From positions 10,375 through 18,493 of the forward strand of contig DLXL01000081.1 of the NCBI GenBank assembly GCA_003448025.1: a DNA stretch of 8,119 bases, read 5' to 3'. The notes under the pieces are model-generated. The model was not told the DNA's origin. It worked only from the letters and a program-made list of their open reading frames with translations, and did no database searches. The position numbers were made by a program, and so were the translations under genes. This DNA is from Saprospirales bacterium. GTDB lineage: Bacteria > Bacteroidota > Bacteroidia > Chitinophagales > Saprospiraceae. Shown one piece after another: positions 7,507 through 8,119 of this stretch; the first letter of the stretch is position 1; the number at the start of each line of letters is the position of its first letter.

Positions 7507-8119
7507 CTAGGCCCAGAGGTCACGCTCAGATTCCTGCAACGAAAAGCGCTCTTCTACTTCTTCATGCGCCTCATGCCCGGTATTCGTGACTGAAGGCTGG
7601 CCGATGTGGATGACGCCGGAGGAAGCCGGCGGAGGTGCCGCGGTACGAACCGGTGTTACTGAGAAAACGCGTTCGTAGAGCGTTGCGTTTTCGGCACTGG
7701 GAACAAAGCCGCCTGCCTGAATGATTTCTAGCACGAGTTTTTTTACGTCGTTGAGATCGTTCTTCATGTCAAAAAGGACCTTGTAGAGAATTTCCCGCTC
7801 GCTGAAAGGAGTTTCCTGTCCTGCCTGTCCACCCGTGGGTACCATAAGACCGCGCGAGGCAAAATTTTCGTGGGGCAGGTAAAGGCGAAGGGTATCAGCC
7901 GAGATGATCCGCTGCTGCTCGAGCACGCTGAGTTGTTCGGTTATGTTTTTCAGCTGGCGGATATTTCCGGGCCATGAATAAGACTGCAGCAATTGGCGTT
8001 CATCTGGTGTCAGGCGCAGTACCGGCATTTGGTAGAGTTCGGCGAAGTCTGTTTCGAATTTGTCAAACAGCATGTCAACATCTTCGCGGCGCTCGCGCAG
8101 GGGTGGCAGGTAGACGGGC
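7507..8119 (-). CDS. Sigma-54-interacting AAA+ transcriptional regulator, 3' part, ending at an amber codon
   Basis: Enhancer-binding-type activator that would remodel RNA polymerase-sigma-54 by ATP hydrolysis. The frame is open to the right edge, so the Walker motifs and GAFTGA loop are outside; 203 residues are visible. These begin with the end of the AAA+ domain: PVYLPPLRERREDVD (the PLRER-x-DI motif, sensor region) and SYSWPGNIRQLKN (about 46-58, the WPGN-x-R-x-L-x-N sensor II motif). A linker of about 110 residues follows. It contains a helical stretch (SEREILYKVLFDMKNDLNDV) and a Pro/Ala/Thr-rich part, and ends at ERFSLQESERDLWA before the TAG. I recall homologues in Bacteroidota, usually without a receiver domain, upstream of lptE. 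As written the protein lacks its DNA-binding helix-turn-helix, which is encoded intact just beyond the stop. ATG 8073 is internal and not the true start. Confidence 0.9.
   Translation of the reverse strand, partial: PVYLPPLRERREDVDMLFDKFETDFAELYQMPVLRLTPDERQLLQSYSWPGNIRQLKNITEQLSVLEQQRIISADTLRLYLPHENFASRGLMVPTGGQAGQETPFSEREILYKVLFDMKNDLNDVKKLVLEIIQAGGFVPSAENATLYERVFSVTPVRTAAPPPASSGVIHIGQPSVTNTGHEAHEEVEERFSLQESERDLWA

Noticed and set aside
7405..7509. Recoding of TAG as a sense codon in this organism
   Set aside because: The apparent natural stop of the same gene (7405-7407) is also TAG, and the other genes in the window stop normally at TAA or TGA. Genome-wide recoding would extend the regulator into lptE.

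Overview
The window looks like chromosomal housekeeping DNA from a member of the Bacteroidota, at roughly mid-50s % GC by eye. The evidence is the Bacteroidota form of LptE, the run sigma-54 regulator / lptE / TPR-tail protein / secG / groES / groL that I recall from many genomes of this phylum, and the lack of Shine-Dalgarno sequences before the genes. I cannot assign it below phylum. I see no mobile element, CRISPR array, tRNA or rRNA, and no gene-free stretch over 300 bases.

Plus strand, 1-3322: the C-terminal third or less of valyl-tRNA synthetase (valS, cut by the left edge), a thiol peroxidase (tpx) and a complete polyphosphate kinase (ppk1). All key catalytic residues of Tpx and PPK1 are present. 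A perfect 12-bp hairpin terminator (3343-3370) separates ppk1 from the convergent groL and should work in both directions.

Minus strand, 8119 down to 3437: a sigma-54-type AAA+ regulator (cut by the right edge), lptE, a proline/alanine-rich protein with a TPR-like tail, and secG are packed with gaps or overlaps of a few bases. They probably form one transcript that ends at a strong intrinsic terminator just after secG (5499-5529). A separate groES-groL transcript follows. The upstream group serves the envelope (LPS transport to the outer membrane and Sec export); the downstream pair is the GroEL/GroES folding machine.

The main anomaly is in the sigma-54 regulator. An amber codon (TAG, 7507-7509) interrupts the frame directly before the Fis-type DNA-binding helix-turn-helix. 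The remaining 33 codons are intact, in frame and family-like, and end one base before the lptE start. This is a recent nonsense mutation, a sequencing error, or (less likely) a tolerated truncation or readthrough. Apart from it the window is conventional, and I found no convincing undescribed system.
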